Shown: in pieces, positions 1 through 30,940 of the stretch | Position numbering within the stretch: position 1 is the first letter of the stretch | Layout of the letters: every line of letters starts with the position of its first letter | Assembly: GCA_033032175.1 (NCBI GenBank) | Contig: CM065319.1 | Location: 14,853,018 to 14,917,017 of the forward strand | Length of the DNA stretch: 64,000 nucleotides | Origin: Saturnia japonica | Taxonomy: Eukaryota > Arthropoda > Insecta > Lepidoptera > Saturniidae | Reading direction: 5' to 3' | Program-made: the position numbers and the translations under genes | The notes under the pieces: model-generated | Database searches by the model: none | The model's input: only the letters and a program-made list of their open reading frames with translations | Told to the model about the DNA's origin: nothing

Positions 1-54
1 CCAACATACGCCTTTATTAGTAAACGATTTATAATATTAACATTTTTGTTCCAG
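1..54 (+). other. 3' end of copy A intron 1
   Basis: Intronic sequence ending in a pyrimidine-rich acceptor (tttttgttccag). The rest of the intron and exon 1 are outside the window. Confidence 0.8.
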
Positions 55-18133
<18,079 letters not shown>

Positions 18134-18208
18134 ATACCTAATTTTATATGAGACATATTTGCTTGCTATTTCAGGATTGGTGATTTCAAATATTTTTATA
18201 TATAATAC

Positions 18209-19612
18209 TAGCTATGTCCGTGGCTTCGCACGCATTGATTATACATAACTCTACCTACTTACAATTTACCTGTATGAAGTACCTTAACACAAAGCATAAT
18301 TTAAAACAATTTAATTTGATGAGGAATAAGGTTTTACAGATCAAAAGTACATGCAGAAAACCTAACCATTCTTAATTTTCTTTTTAACATTAAAGTGACC
18401 TTTGTTAAGTTAATCATAAAAGTTATATTTTAGATTTTTTTACTTGTGTTTTGGTGGGATAGATAAGCGAGTAAGATCAATCACTTCATTGAACTTTCTG
18501 CAACTCGAAGTCATGTGAACCTATTTCGCGTGATTTTGGCTGACTTCAATCATGCTAGCCCAATCCTTGTAGCAAGTCCACGAGCCAACTGTTAATGTTA
18601 AAGACCTCCGGAAGAGTTCATAAGAGTATACCAAGATGATTAACCCGGTATTGGGTCAACTCTTTGCACTCCAAGAGTTCGTATTTGACTGTCTCTTTTC
18701 TTCCCATGCATGCTCGGCATAGAGGCCTCCCTGCGACACCTAGATTTTTAGGTAGTCCACGCGAATGAAGTGGCTGTTGATCGGTAGAATGAAATATAAG
18801 CAAATAACCATCCGATCCTTATTTATGATAAAAAAGAAAAAATGAGATGTCTATGGTTACGGCTGTATTTGTTATCTGTAAACTTTGTCCACTTCATTTT
18901 AATCCCGTTTTTAATTATTATTAATAAACTCGAAAAAATATCCAAATAAATAAAAATCTATATTTAGATATTTTGTTTACACATTTGTATGTTATTGCTG
19001 CAAGAAAAAAAAATTATGTTTGATGAATAATTAGTTTTTTTCTATCATAAACTGTAAAGCTACGGAATAATCTGTAGGCATATTGTTTGTTTACTGAGTT
19101 TTCTAGCTAGTATTTTTTTTACTTTTCTATATATTTTTATGTTCACTATTTAGCCCCTAAAAATCTAATTGTTATTTCGTTTAGCTTATGTTATTAATTA
19201 AGCGAACTATTAATAAAAGTTTTGTTCTCATTACATTTTAAATTCTATTTTTGGATCCTTAAGCTTATCCCCTATAAGTCAAAGCGTAACATTTGGTTAT
19301 TTTATTAAAACTTGAACCTTAAGTCAACTTCCAATGAGTTTCGCCCTAACTTTTTTTTAAATTGTAAATTTATCATTACCTCTTGGCTCTTATAGAAAAG
19401 CGTGATATGATATCTATTTTGTATCTATTATCTGTTTAAATAATATTTCTTTATGTTAATGATAGTGGCGTCAAAATCGGTTCATCGGGACCAAAGAGAA
19501 AGTCAGACAGGCAGAAAAGATACGAAATTTTGAACCTTATGAAAAAGCCTTTACTTCGAAAATACAGACAGATTCTTAAATTTTATTGATATGTATAAAT
19601 CTGTATAGATTA
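18209..19612 (+). repeat. Split non-autonomous repeat ('ctagctatgcccg...tatagat' family)
   Basis: The 5' part, ctagctatgtccgtggcttc (from 18211), and the 3' part, aaatcggttcatcggg to ctgtatagat (19470-19610), are the two ends of the family that is compact at 40264-40622 and 62811-63170. A LINE piece (18618-18803) sits between them. The split reading is inference. Confidence 0.4.
18618..18803 (-). mobile_element. LINE fragment (C-terminal zinc-knuckle-like part)
   Basis: The minus strand encodes CRACMGRKETVKYELLECKE followed by LTQYR, the C-x2-C...H/Y-x4-C pattern found after the reverse transcriptase of R1/jockey-type elements. It is short and isolated; the neighbouring sequence has no open frame. 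Confidence 0.5.
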
Positions 19613-20517
19613 AATTAATAAAAAAATTAACTATTCTTTTTAATTGGAAATTTTTCATATACAAATTCTACCCTATTGATCTAAGCCACTGTGCAGGACA
19701 CAAAATTTTATTAAAAAATATATAATTTTAACGTACTTGTTATTAGTTATTTGTAAGTTTAGATTCTATCTCAATTTATGACTATTCGTGTTCGTAACTA
19801 CAGAACGAATAGGAGAGAGCGCGGGTAGCTCAATATTTTACGCACGATGTAAAATCGCACGTCCGTTCCGAAAGAAACAAACCAACATTTATAATTCGTA
19901 AATTACTAATATATTTATGTTACAATTGTGCTTCAGAATGTATATTCTCCATAATAATTTACTAAAATTAATACATTCTTAAAGGCCTTAGGGCGATAAG
20001 CATGCTGAAGATATGTTGGTATCTACTAATAAGATACAAATATGAGGCAAGTTTTAATTAAATCTTATCTACTTTGGTTTTTGAATAAATGGGAAGAAAA
20101 AACAGAAAATCAGATTTTTTGGCTTGAATATTTGCATTTATATTATATTTGGTTATTTGAATGAAATTTGGTCACATCATAGAAGCCATATTAATGCTAT
20201 ATAAACGGAAAAATAACAACTCATAATCTTAATATTAATCGTTTGAAAAAGGCGCTTTTTCACGAATTTTTTTTCTTTTATTTTCGTTCAATTAATAAAC
20301 TAATTTTTTAAATATCTTTTTCGATGTAGAATAACTTCTTAAATCCACAAAATGATCGAAAAGGTACGCCATATTTAAAATAATAGAAAACCGATTTATT
20401 TCTATGTTTTTACCCTTGAAACAACAGAAACGAATCTTATTGTATTACTTTATAAGTGCATATAACAAAAAATATTCAAAACAATAAATAAAAATATGTG
20501 TGCAATTCATATATACA

Positions 20518-20766
20518 TACCATCACGCCTGTATTCCCCGAAAGGTTAGTTAGGCAGAGGTGTACTAATATGTGTGTGGGTGTACCACAGTTCGCCGAGT
20601 ATGTTTTTAGGTCCCATATAATAGGGGCTATTGCCATTAATCGGGGACGAAACCAAACTCCGAGCTGTTACTGAGACAACCCAATAACACTTTGTTCGAC
20701 CTAGGATTCGAACCCAGGACCTCGCTCACAGCAGTCGCGCTTACGACCGCTAGGCTAACGAGGCAG
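20518..20766 (-). repeat. tRNA-derived SINE, copy 2 (best preserved)
   Basis: On the minus strand the head starts near 20766 with tagcctagcggt (A box, complement of 20746-20757) and has ggttcgaatcc (B box, complement of 20704-20714), the right order and spacing for an internal RNA polymerase III promoter. The body continues to about 20518. Two relatives are in the window. Confidence 0.8.
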
Positions 20767-21619
20767 TTACATAGTGTGCTATTCACACGTGGTAAAAGTG
20801 AAACCTCCACATCTATGTTTTTTTTAAATCAGAAAATGATCTATTACACACTAATTTAAAGTTTATTAAAATGTACATACAAGTACTCACAATCATTATT
20901 CACAATATCATTTTCAATGAATGCACATTTGAAATATCCTTGGTAAACTAACACAATATCAATCAGTAATAGAATGTCATAAATGTTATCTAAAAAGTTT
21001 TTGTTTCGCGCCTTTTTTGTGAGGTCATAAAATCCATTATGCGTGGCAACAAACCTCTTTTATACCATTTTAATATTGCCTAAAACTTTCCTATCTCATT
21101 TTCTCCCACGTTAAATCTTATGAATTTATGTGTCTTTCTCTTTTTACTATCGCTTTCGCTTTTTCATTTCATCGACTTTCAAATCACAACAATGCTAAAG
21201 AAGTTTTCACTTGAATATTGAAACAATTTTTTTTTTCGAATCCGATTGGTACCTAGTTCAAGAGATTAACGTGTTTAAACAAACAAACATAAAAACTTTT
21301 CCGCTATATTATATTATTAGTAATTAGTATATATTACTCACATATAGAGTAATGGTCTTAAACGAAATTGCTTTGCGAAAATGATGAATCTCCCATTGGG
21401 TTTTACAACGGTATAAGAGTAATTATAGTTTCCTCTTCGTACAGCCGTGCACGATCCGTGTAGAAAAAGTTTTAATACATTCCTAATGCCTCCGAGACGT
21501 GCTGAAAGGAGACAGGTACTTTGAAATCTACTTTAAAATCCCCTTTTATCCAGTGATCTAAACCTAATTTAACCTTAACACCTAATTTTATGTCAAACAC
21601 AATATACATGTCAGCCTAC

Positions 21620-21915
21620 ACTCCCACCAAGAAAAATAGTCAAGACGTTGCCAACGTCGTTAAGGGTACAGAGAATTTTTTTTTAAGATTTCTCTCTACT
21701 TGGAACAATCCGACTGGTAGAATTCCTCCACCCTTTTGAAGATCACAGCCAAATAACTATGTGCTGTGTTCCTGTGGTGAGTAGGGTTTCTAGAGCCGCT
21801 TGGGGAAGGAAGGTTCAAGATTGGTTAGACGCTAGTGATACCTGGTTTTACAAGTGTCTTTAGGCTACGGTAGCCGCTTGTAATATCGTATGTTTGTTTG
21901 CCACTTTTGTAGTAT
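21620..21915 (+). repeat. Interspersed repeat, 280 bp family, copy 1
   Basis: Shares ttctctctacttgg, cagccaaataac, tgtgttcctg.ggtgagtagggtttt and aggctacggtagccgcttg with 56512-56800 and 59203-59480. Type unknown; the shared end resembles Lepidopteran LINE/SINE tails. Confidence 0.65.
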
Positions 21916-21989
21916 AAAAAAGCCCATAGCTATTTACAACCAACATGATTGGTTACTGCTCTAGAGAACCGAGTTAGAGTGCCTTGTGT

Positions 21990-22255
21990 AGTTTTTTTAT
22001 TTTTTATTTTATTATATTGCCCTGAGCAGTTTGTCTGCGGGAGTTTTTTGCAGGATCTTGAAATGACATGTTATGGTTTTTATTTTTAATTCATATACAT
22101 AGGTTTTTAACCCTAGATTACCTATGTAATATTGGTGGCATTTTGCGTGATATACTTAGTTTGGTTTTTGTGCATACGTGAAGTAGAATATAAATATAAA
22201 CTAAGAACATGCATTCTGGGATCCTACAAAACCCCCCTAGATGAATTAAGTATTT
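21990..22255 (-). repeat. TTTTGGCG-family repeat, reverse copy
   Basis: Complement of the 340 bp unit: gcaggatcttgaaatgacatg, then ttggtggcattttgcgtgat and a diverged end near 22255. Confidence 0.5.
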
Positions 22256-22334
22256 TGTATTATGTTTGATTTCGAGGGTGGTAGCTGTTCAGGCGGACGA
22301 ACACTAGAGAATATATTATTTCATCATAAAATTT

Positions 22335-22395
22335 CAGATTCATTACAATCTTCGAACCCAGGTCTTTTGACGCTCTACCACTGAGCCATAAAGAG
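22335..22395 (-). repeat. tRNA-like head (SINE fragment)
   Basis: The complement reads tatggctcagtggtagagcg (A box) and gggttcgaag (B box) about 30 bp apart. No acceptor stem or cloverleaf is complete, so a functional tRNA is unlikely. Confidence 0.45.
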
Positions 22396-23559
22396 TCACA
22401 CTTTAATTTACACCTTAAACTAGCAGTGTCCCACGGTTTCAGCCGTGTTTAATTTACTTAATCAACATTCTACCGCGTAGCCGCCAACGCACGCGTGTAG
22501 GGGTGTAGTCTATCGTTGTTTTCACTTCCCGTACTTGCCAGATTGCTTGACGTTTATAGTTACTGCTCTGCTCCTTAAGGCCGTAGCTTAAAGTTACATA
22601 CCCAATAACCTTTCTCAATAAATTGGCTATAAACTACAAAAATGTTCTATCATTCCTAACTGGTAGTTATAGGAATCAGCGCGTTCAAACAAACAAACAA
22701 AAAACAATGCTTTAAGCTTTATAATTACACTTGTCTTGTTACTATAGGTCAAATCTTGCATTTGAATTTTAAAGCAGATAAATAATTCCAAGTGATTGAG
22801 CTGAATGTTTTGCATGTACTTTTATATTCGATGACAATGCATGGTTAGCAAAATAACGTCATTGTAAATCCAGTAAAACGGACTCCCAAAGATAGCAGAC
22901 CGGTTATTTTAATGCACCCCCAACATATGTGTATCAAATAAAATGCTTTGCTGAGAAGAATACGAAAAAAATTTTTTTTTTAATCTTGCAAGGCACTTGA
23001 ATTTTATTTAGTCTAACTTCCCTTTCTCCCTTCTTTTTCATTTGCGTCACAAACTTTTACAATAATTGAATTAATGAATAAAAGCTTGTTTTTAAAAAGA
23101 ATTATTTACTGACACTTTGTATACACAAAATATTATATGGAGAAAAGAACCAAAGTACATATTAATTATGTACCTACGAACTACAAACATTCAATAAAAT
23201 AAAATAATTTCATAAAACAAATGAAGTACGTTTGGAAAACACATTCCCCTTTGATGTCTCGCTTTGCCTGTTCTCATCATATTAATTGTGTTTTAATTTA
23301 AACACAATAATCCAATTTACATTTTCATATGAATAAACACTTTGACATTGCAACATGGAATTTCATTGGTGTGAAATAATAAACACAGGTAAAAATACCT
23401 AGTCATTCTACCATAGCTCCGTGGTACCTATCTAATGCGTTCGAACATCGACAAAGGGTTTGAATTCAACAGCGAGTATGAACTTTCCAATAGACATTGT
23501 TATGAAACCATAATACATATAATAAAGTTTATGTAAGTAATTTTTTTTTATATCACATT

Positions 23560-24420
23560 GGCAAACGGGTTTTTGGTCCACCAGTTGGTAAGTGGTTACC
23601 GTAGTCTATAGACGCTTGCAACAAAAAAAATCACGTACTCATCGCTAACACTTTAAAAACCTGCTCACTCTTCCCTTGAATAATCTCATACTGTAAGTCC
23701 TCTGGGGAAATCCCAGCAGGGAGATTATTCCATAAGCGAAGCATTCGCATAAGGAAACTCCTCTGAATCCGCACTGTCAGCAAGGTGTGAAGGTCCGTGC
23801 CGATGGCCGTAGGTATCATGTCGAAAAATTCCACGGATACACAAGCTCTTGTACAAACTGTAGAAAAATTCTTAAGCAAAATCTCTTCTGAGATTTACTG
23901 ATCCAAGCTGGTACCCGGGTGCTCCCGCCCCAAAATGACAGCAGTTACGTCATATGAGGTCATACTTGCGATTTATACAACTGCAGTTCTTGCCCCGAGC
24001 TGAAATACCGCTTACACTGGTTCAGTACACCCGAGCTTTTTGGGCGCCAGCTTGACCTTGTATTCCAAGTGAATACGGAACTAAAAATCAATGGAGATAT
24101 TGACAGCGAGGAAGCCAATGCTCTCCGAGGTGTGAAGGGCTGTGTTCCGGAATAGACTACTTGTCTCAACAAAGTCATATTGACAATGTAGTCTATAACG
24201 TTAACGGAGGATTTGATAAATTCACATTCATTCGGGGACGAGAAAACCTGACGAGTATTTCTAGAGTGAACCAGGCGTTGCAAACGCATTCTATATAAAA
24301 TAACGCTACATGGGCGAATGTTTGCACTTTGTCTAAAGGCCATCTTTGCGTTTGATTAGCCGTTTGTCACGGTATAGGTTCTTATCACCGGCGCCCTCAT
24401 AACAGGATGAGTTTTCAGAC
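23560..24420 (-). repeat. LINE/SINE-like interspersed repeat with A-rich tail
   Basis: A GC-richer block ending, on the minus strand, in ctatagactacggtaaccac and an A-run near 23550. A diverged relative is at 37680-38030. Two minus-strand frames (127 codons at 23960-24343, 82 codons at 23631-23879) include RLWNNLPAGISPED, resembling the C-terminal 'LWN.LP' tail of Lepidopteran LINEs. Confidence 0.5.
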
Positions 24421-24504
24421 AAAACGATACGATGGACACGCATATATAACACATCAGATATCACACCGATTATCTGCAAAAAAATAAGAACAATTATACT
24501 ATTT

Positions 24505-25029
24505 CCATTTCGTTATTTTCTCGATTGACAGTTCTAATTTGATAGTTGTAGTGCTGCGACCAAATAAGTAAGGATATCGATCGCATATATTTTTATAAAA
24601 TAAATATAATAATATTTGATTAAAATAAATAAATAAAGATTACCTGTCGTTATAATTATTTCGTTTCATTGTCGAGTAAGTAACCTATACCTACTTATTT
24701 TACAACAGCTTCGAAAATTTTGAAGAAGTTTGCATTATCAATCAAGAATTAATACGTGTAACATCTTGTAATGAAATATAATATTAGTTAATAAATTTGT
24801 ACAAAAGTATCCGGTAGTAGTTTAGTTTCTTACATTTTGTAAAAAAATATCGGGTCTGTTATCGTGTTACGTTTATTGATATAGCTCCATCCCTATCAGT
24901 TTCTCCGACTCTGGTATAACCTTGTACGTGTATAAACGTCATATTTTTATAAAATAATGCATACATAATGTAAAAAAGACGCTCGTTCAAGTTTTACACA
25001 GGAGCTTAATCGAGAAAATAAAGAAATGT
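24505..25029 (-). mobile_element. 525 bp MITE, copy 1
   Basis: Reverse-oriented relative of 61112-61629, similar over its whole length. Ends are inverted: ccatttcgttattttctcga at the left and tcgagaaaataaagaaatg at the right. No coding capacity. Cut-and-paste superfamily not determined. Confidence 0.8.
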
Positions 25030-25389
25030 GTGGATGCGTCAACTAAACAATATAGAAGGTCGCTAATCCACGAGCGGGGAGGTTCAAGAATATGAGAGAA
25101 ATTACCTTAAAACTGGATAAGTATAGAAGCAGCTACCCCCCACGTAAACCCTCTCCAGCGGTAACCCAAGCCTAGGTCCGTTTCCTCGGCGTGAAGCCCT
25201 TGGGTCAGGCAACCGCCCGCACGATACAAGTGACACTATACGTGCATCACTTAGCTACCCACATACAACATTACACACGTATGAACACACACACATGCAC
25301 ACCACATAGGTACATAGGTTCTGTGAGGGACCTTTTTTTTTCTTTTTTTGCGCTAGTTAGTGTAGAAAACATTTCCGTTTACTAAATGC

Positions 25390-25610
25390 ACATACGCATG
25401 TTTCCTTCCTTCCTCCCAGGAGGAAGGGAACGTGCCTATGAGTATATTTTAGTTAGCTCGAATCGTAGGTGTAGGGATTCGATTAGATCGCGACTTAATT
25501 GCGAACACGACGACCGCCCGAGCCGAGGTCCGGCCACTTTGGCACCCTCGTGCGAGTCGTCCTCTTCTCGGCCAATTCTTTAGGTTTGGTGTCTTCGATA
25601 GCGGTTAGCA
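25390..25610 (+). repeat. Interspersed repeat with poly-A end (family 3), copy 1
   Basis: Shares ttccttcctcccaggagg, tagttagctcgaat, tcagatcgcgactta-like and gaggtccggc segments with 57722-58005. The right end is truncated. Confidence 0.6.
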
Positions 25611-27639
25611 GTGGACCGGCTGGATGTCGTGCAGCGTGCACAACTCCAACAAGCGGGATAATATAATTCGCGGTATGAGATAAATCGAGTCACGGCGGCG
25701 GTGGTCAATCATAGACTATCCTTAAGCGCGGACAGTGTGCGGTGCAGCGAGAATAATAAAGAAAAAAAAAATCTACCCTAAATAAATAATAAACCTAATT
25801 GCTAATGGCAAAGCATTAGGCGCTAACAAAATGGAAATGGTATAATAAATATTTTCTGTAGTATTTGACTTAAGAAAACAATATTTATCTATTTCAGATA
25901 TTAAAAGATTAAGTTGGCTTCATACTTTCCAATTAAAAAGTTTTTTTTTTTTTTTAATTGAATTCTTTAAACGCTGTCAGCCATGTTGTGACATCATAGG
26001 ACTCTAAACGAATTTCATGTCGGATCTTATATATGTGAAATAATGAACGTTCGCTAAATGTCAAATACCTAATTGTTTTCGAGCAGTATGACGTCACAGT
26101 AGAGATAATAATTAGGCCCAGCTTTATATTACATGCCGTCGAGTTGAAACTCCAAATTTTTTTTACAGTTAAATTACTTCAGATAAGGCTATTTAGGCAC
26201 ATTGTGAAAATAAATAGTTTTTGAGAAATATTTTTTAATCGCAATTTTTGTAAATCTGATTATACAAATTTTAGTTCTAAGTACTTGGCATCAAGCTCAC
26301 TTTTGAATGATAGGTAAAAATTTTCAAAGATAGTAATTTTTTCCTACATTTTTTTTTAGTTTCTCAACGATTATTGTGTTGTTTACGTCAATTATGACCT
26401 ACTTTAATGTTTTGTGCCGTTTTGTGTTTTGAGTGAGATATTTTCATTTTTCCATTTTGGTGGTAAAATTGGTTTTAGGTTTGATGTGAGCGGTGATCTT
26501 CGTGCACAAATAAATAATTATCCATTGAAAATTCTATACAGGTACTAAACAAACATAAGCTCAAAATTGGATTTTTTTTTCTCCAAAACTATTTGTTTCC
26601 TTACTTTTTCCTTTACATGATGTACCTGTCACCCTCCCCCGCCTCCCCCAACTTTTCACATCCCCAAATTAGCAGCATGTAATCTAAAGTCGAACCAATA
26701 ATTATAATATAGACAGACTAATATGGTCAACAGCGATTTCGCCTGTTTCCGAAAAGTAAACTTTTAAAATAAAGTTTTGCAGTTTTTTTCTCTAATCGGG
26801 CAATAATTAATAATTTAAGACCTACTTTAAAAAAGAGTCAACTAGTCCATTGTAAATAGGGTTTACTCAGCGATGAATACAAAACTGAAGTGTTTTGATA
26901 TTAACAAGTGACTTTTTCTTTCTATTTAATTGCAAATGTGTTTATCCACAATTCTGTCAACTAGTCCATTTGTGAGGTCACGTGAATAACATATTTTTAC
27001 CCGCTGGGAAAAACGAGGGTTGTTTTTCAAGTGTATGTATGTATGTCTATTTCTTTAGCGCGCTCTGTAGCCAAAACGGGTCGATAGATTTTATCATGCG
27101 TGGTGTCATTAGATTCGTCTCAGTTGTGTGAGCGACATAGGCTATATAATATTTAAGAAGGACATCGGGGAATGAAATAAAAAACAAAAATAGAAAAAAA
27201 AATTGTCGTGTTTTGTTGCAATCGATTTTTTTTTTGTTTTTAAATAATTTCGCTTATTCTAATTATTCTTGTAATATCCAAATATAACTGTAACAAGAAG
27301 GCGGTTCTCTTGTTTAAACTGTCCAGGAGATTTTGTGGTAACTTAAAGTGCATGCATGTTACTAGTTACCTAATACTAATAAAGAACCAATTCTTGTATA
27401 TATATATATATAGTTTTTTGGAAACAGTTGCGAAGATTCACACGAAATTTTGTTTTTACATAATGTTTTTTTTACTGAGTTTATCTATATAGTTTTTTTA
27501 AGACACCCAGCAAAGCACGTTTGTTCACATATTTTTTTTATAAACCACTTCAGTAGATCACAATAACAAAACTACTTTATCTGGGCTTAGTATTTAAAAA
27601 AAAACAACTATCTTGGTTAACTTGGAATGATGTTTCCAC

Positions 27640-28146
27640 GACCCGATGGATGTGGCCTACGCGTTCAGTGAGGTCTACGACGGTATATACGCATCGAAAC
27701 CGACAGTGAGATCTCTGAGACTCGAGGGTTACTCGGGTGCACAAATACTCCCAAACCCCCCCGATACCCTCTTCCTGGTGCACACTCAGGTGGAGAAGAA
27801 AGCTCTAATCAGCAAGGGTTCGGGACAGGGGTGGGGTCGCGCTTCCTGACGATTCATGAGTCCCAGGGGTTGACCTTTAAATCGGTGGTGATCCTCCAGA
27901 CATAGGGGAGGAAACTACATATCCACGATAGTGTATCCCACGCTTTCTTGGCTGTTTCGAGGCACACCGAGACCTGTGTCTATTATACCGACGTAGACGA
28001 GAACGCGATTGGCAGATTCATCCGCCGAGTGGTGAGTGCCTCGGCGAAAGGCATTGTGGACTACAACCTAAAGATGGGTATGAAACATGGTGACGTGAAT
28101 GTCATAAAGACTATAATAATCTCCAATACCTCACCCTCGGTGTAAC
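27640..28146 (+). pseudogene. Endogenous viral element: SF1 helicase of a virga/nege-like (+)RNA virus, broken
   Basis: Two adjacent plus-strand frames resemble the C-terminal part of the superfamily 1 helicase in replicase polyproteins of alphavirus-like RNA viruses. The first (about 27646-27846) has DVAYAFSEVYDGIYASKP, the region before motif IV. The second (about 27834-28145) has TIHESQGLTF (motif V) and LAVSRHTETCVYY (motif VI), ending at a stop at 28143. The two are separated by a frameshift near 27830, and an in-frame TAG interrupts the second near 27901-27903, so it cannot make a helicase. The block is GC-richer than its surroundings. No RdRp or capsid sequence flanks it. It is a fossil insertion; family placement is from memory of motif style and needs a search. 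Confidence 0.75.
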
Positions 28147-28499
28147 AATGTAATAGTTTTATAATTGTAATATTTAAAATAATAATAATATATATATACA
28201 TATTTAGTTATAAAATGCTCACTTAGTTTTTAGTATGCAGCTGCATCTGTAAATGTATCTGTTTTTAAGGGCAATTTTTAATGTTCTCTAGTAATAGCAC
28301 CCACGTTTAAAAAAATGTATAGACCACGAGTCTACAGTATTGAGATTTTATTAATAAAATAAAATAAAAACATTACCTCCACGTGCAAATCGATGGAGCG
28401 GTTTCCGTGAAACCAATTACATATAAAAAAATTCAAAATGTCTCAAAAAGTTAACGACAGTTTCCACGGAAAGTTTTCCTGTAGCTAAAACCGATAAGA

Positions 28500-28927
28500 T
28501 ACCTATTGTGAATGAAAAGACGTCCACAATATTTTAATGTGTGCTAAATTAATAGCGCTTGTTTTATTCTTGTTTCTTACAAAGTTACAGTAGTTCGTAG
28601 TAACAATGTTGATTCTTAATAACGTTCTTGACTGTAGTTTGCTTGTAGATTCGCTGCTTGCTGTTGCTGGTGTTGTGGTGTTTCTCGAACTGATCGCAGA
28701 CTCGCTGCTTGCTGTTGTTGTAGTTGTGGTGTTTCTCGAACTGATCGCAGTACTGCCGCCCTCTCCGCTATATTTAACCTCGCCCTTTGCCTCGCAACCG
28801 GTAGTGCGATGGATTCCGTGCGGGCGTCGTTCAGCCAATGAGCGCGCACGCCCTGTGTGCGCGCTCTCGGCAGTACCATGAGTCACCATGCCAGATGTTC
28901 CGAGTCTGGCATGGTTCATCCTTACAA
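28500..28927 (-). mobile_element. LTR-like block (possible solo LTR)
   Basis: On the minus strand it starts near tgtaaggatgaaccatgcc, has a taaatata TATA-like string and an aataaa near 28563-28570, and ends near cattcaca. These are the usual parts of an LTR, but no target-site duplication was found. It contains a 51 bp tandem duplication (28651-28752). Long frames on both strands here come from low complexity. Confidence 0.35.
28651..28752 (+). repeat. 51 bp tandem duplication
   Basis: Two units (28651-28701, 28702-28752), nearly identical, each with gctgcttgctgttg and tttctcgaactgatcgcag. The period is a multiple of three. Confidence 0.85.
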
Positions 28928-29611
28928 CTAGTGAAATTTATACATTTAAACTTACAACTAGCTATATTCTTATTCTAATCGTTTTAAAATACACATATTC
29001 ACACATATTCAGTTCATATTATTATATCTATTCCTAACACGTATTATTTCATTTACTTGTTCATTTTATACTATTAGACTATCGTTATTCGCTCGCCCCG
29101 CTCGCTGTCCGCAACAATACCCTTACTGCCCCATATCAAAAATCCACTCAGAATATACAATGTCGCCAACATTACACAATAGAGGGTAAAATAACATAAG
29201 TTTGAAAAATAAAAGAAAAGCAACCACACGACAAATCCCGTTTAAATCTACAACAAGTGAATCAACCACTACGTTATACCTATATAAATAATCACAGATG
29301 GCGAATGTTACTCTGAAATATTAATACAGGAGCCTAAAAGTTTTCGAATATGTAACTTCATCCATAAAATTTTCTCTATAGGGCAATAATCGAGTGGCAG
29401 CCTGCGCTAAAAAATAAAGCCTTCAACTTTCGGGTTTATGGGGTGTCGTATATTATCTGGGACGCCCAAACCAGCGCAACCTGTACCTAATACAAGAATA
29501 CTTGTACCGAAGTGTACGGCGATCACTACATATAAATGCTGAAACACCCCTTATAGCACAATACCGACCAAATGTCGTAGTGGCCGATCAGTTATGACCA
29601 GTGAAGTAACT

Positions 29612-29750
29612 ACCCGGAGTTTTTGGCGGGATCTCAAACTGTCTTATAGTGGTTTTTGTTTTTATTCGTAAATCTGTATTATTTTACACTATGTTGTGTA
29701 ATACGTGTGGCATTTTACATAATAAAGGTTGGTTATTGCGCACAAGTGAA
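29612..29750 (-). repeat. TTTTGGCG-family repeat, truncated reverse copy
   Basis: Begins ggagtttttggcgggatctc, the complement of the unit's right end, then diverges after about 140 bp. Confidence 0.5.
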
Positions 29751-30379
29751 CAGGCTACAGAGCGTGCTAAAGAAATAGACATACATACATAATATACATA
29801 CATATCACTTGAAAAGCAAAACCCTCCTTTTTTGGTTTTGGATAAAAATAAAATTACGACACGAAAATATTTTCTTACTAATAGACGCGAGCGGAACCGC
29901 GGAGCACAGCTAGTTGATTAATATTATTTGAGATGTTTTGTGTGTAGCGTGAAAATTCAATTAATTAGTTACGTATTTGTAATCGCGTATACGGGGAAAC
30001 CATTATTCACCTATTGTCAACACTATTCACGTATCAAATAAGTTAGTTGCGGATCAAGGGAGGCGCATTGGGGGTAGCCAACCTTGGGCCTCTGATCCTG
30101 GGGACACCCAAACCTTCAAAAGATCTTTCGTGATTTGGAGACCCTACTAAACCAGAGTAACTTCTATCTTATCCCAAACAAAGTCAAAATATTTATTTCA
30201 TAATAAATGTTCAGTAAATAGGAGTAAGAATAGATTTAGTCCAAGATCCCGTAAGTCATAGTATGCAAAACACAAAAACAGCATTGTACTAAAAAAGTTC
30301 CTTCGTCTCGAAGTCGAAGTCGAAACACAGCAAAAGTTTAAAGCAATGAGTCACAGGAACACTAAATACATAGAATATG

Positions 30380-30940
30380 TTAGTTTAGCTCGTATTTTAC
30401 GGATAGGGAATCAGTCAGATCGCGACTTAGTTGCAATCGCGGTAACAGCCCAACCCAAGATCCGGCCACTTGGGCACCCTTGCGCGCATGTTGCACACGC
30501 TATCGCGGGTCAGTGCCTTAATGCATGCTTTATTATTATTTATTGTTGACTGATTCTATTATCTGTGGATTATGACATACATTTTTTATACTTTTTTGAC
30601 ATTTTTATCCATAGATTATTTACACTATTTGACATATTTTTTTAAATTCCTTATGTAGTACATAAAGAGTTTGAGTTAATTTTTTATTTTTTTACTCGGT
30701 TATGGTCAGTAATAAGGTATACGGTGGTGGCCTTCAAAGGCTAGTACACTGAGGTATGTTTTGGCTCTTTAGATTATAATGTTATCATAGTGTATTAGCC
30801 ACTGGCCATCCATTTATATAAATAAATAAATTAATTAAGCGTTCACCCCCAAGCCTGGTACAGTTGTAAAAGCCATCAACGGCTCTGTTTTTGGATAGGA
30901 CCCTCAAGCTAAGAGTAAGGTCAGTTCGAAAAAAAAATCT
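30380..30940 (+). repeat. Family 3 repeat interrupted by a 310 bp insertion
   Basis: 30380-30525 matches the first half of 57722-58005 (tcagatcgcgactta, cacttgggcaccc). 30838-30940 matches its second half (aattgtaaaagccatca-like, then gtcagttc and A-run). The AT-rich stretch between is absent from the other copy. Confidence 0.55.

Noticed and set aside
23960..24343. 127-codon minus frame as an independent gene
   Set aside because: It is part of a dispersed repeat block (23560-24420) and has no host-gene features.
27390..27415. (TA)n and other AT runs as promoters
   Set aside because: Such runs are frequent in this AT-rich sequence and no gene follows.
28503..28919. 138-codon, 91-codon and 87-codon frames on both strands
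   Set aside because: Low-complexity Gln/Thr/Ser-rich products of a tandem duplication in an LTR-like block.
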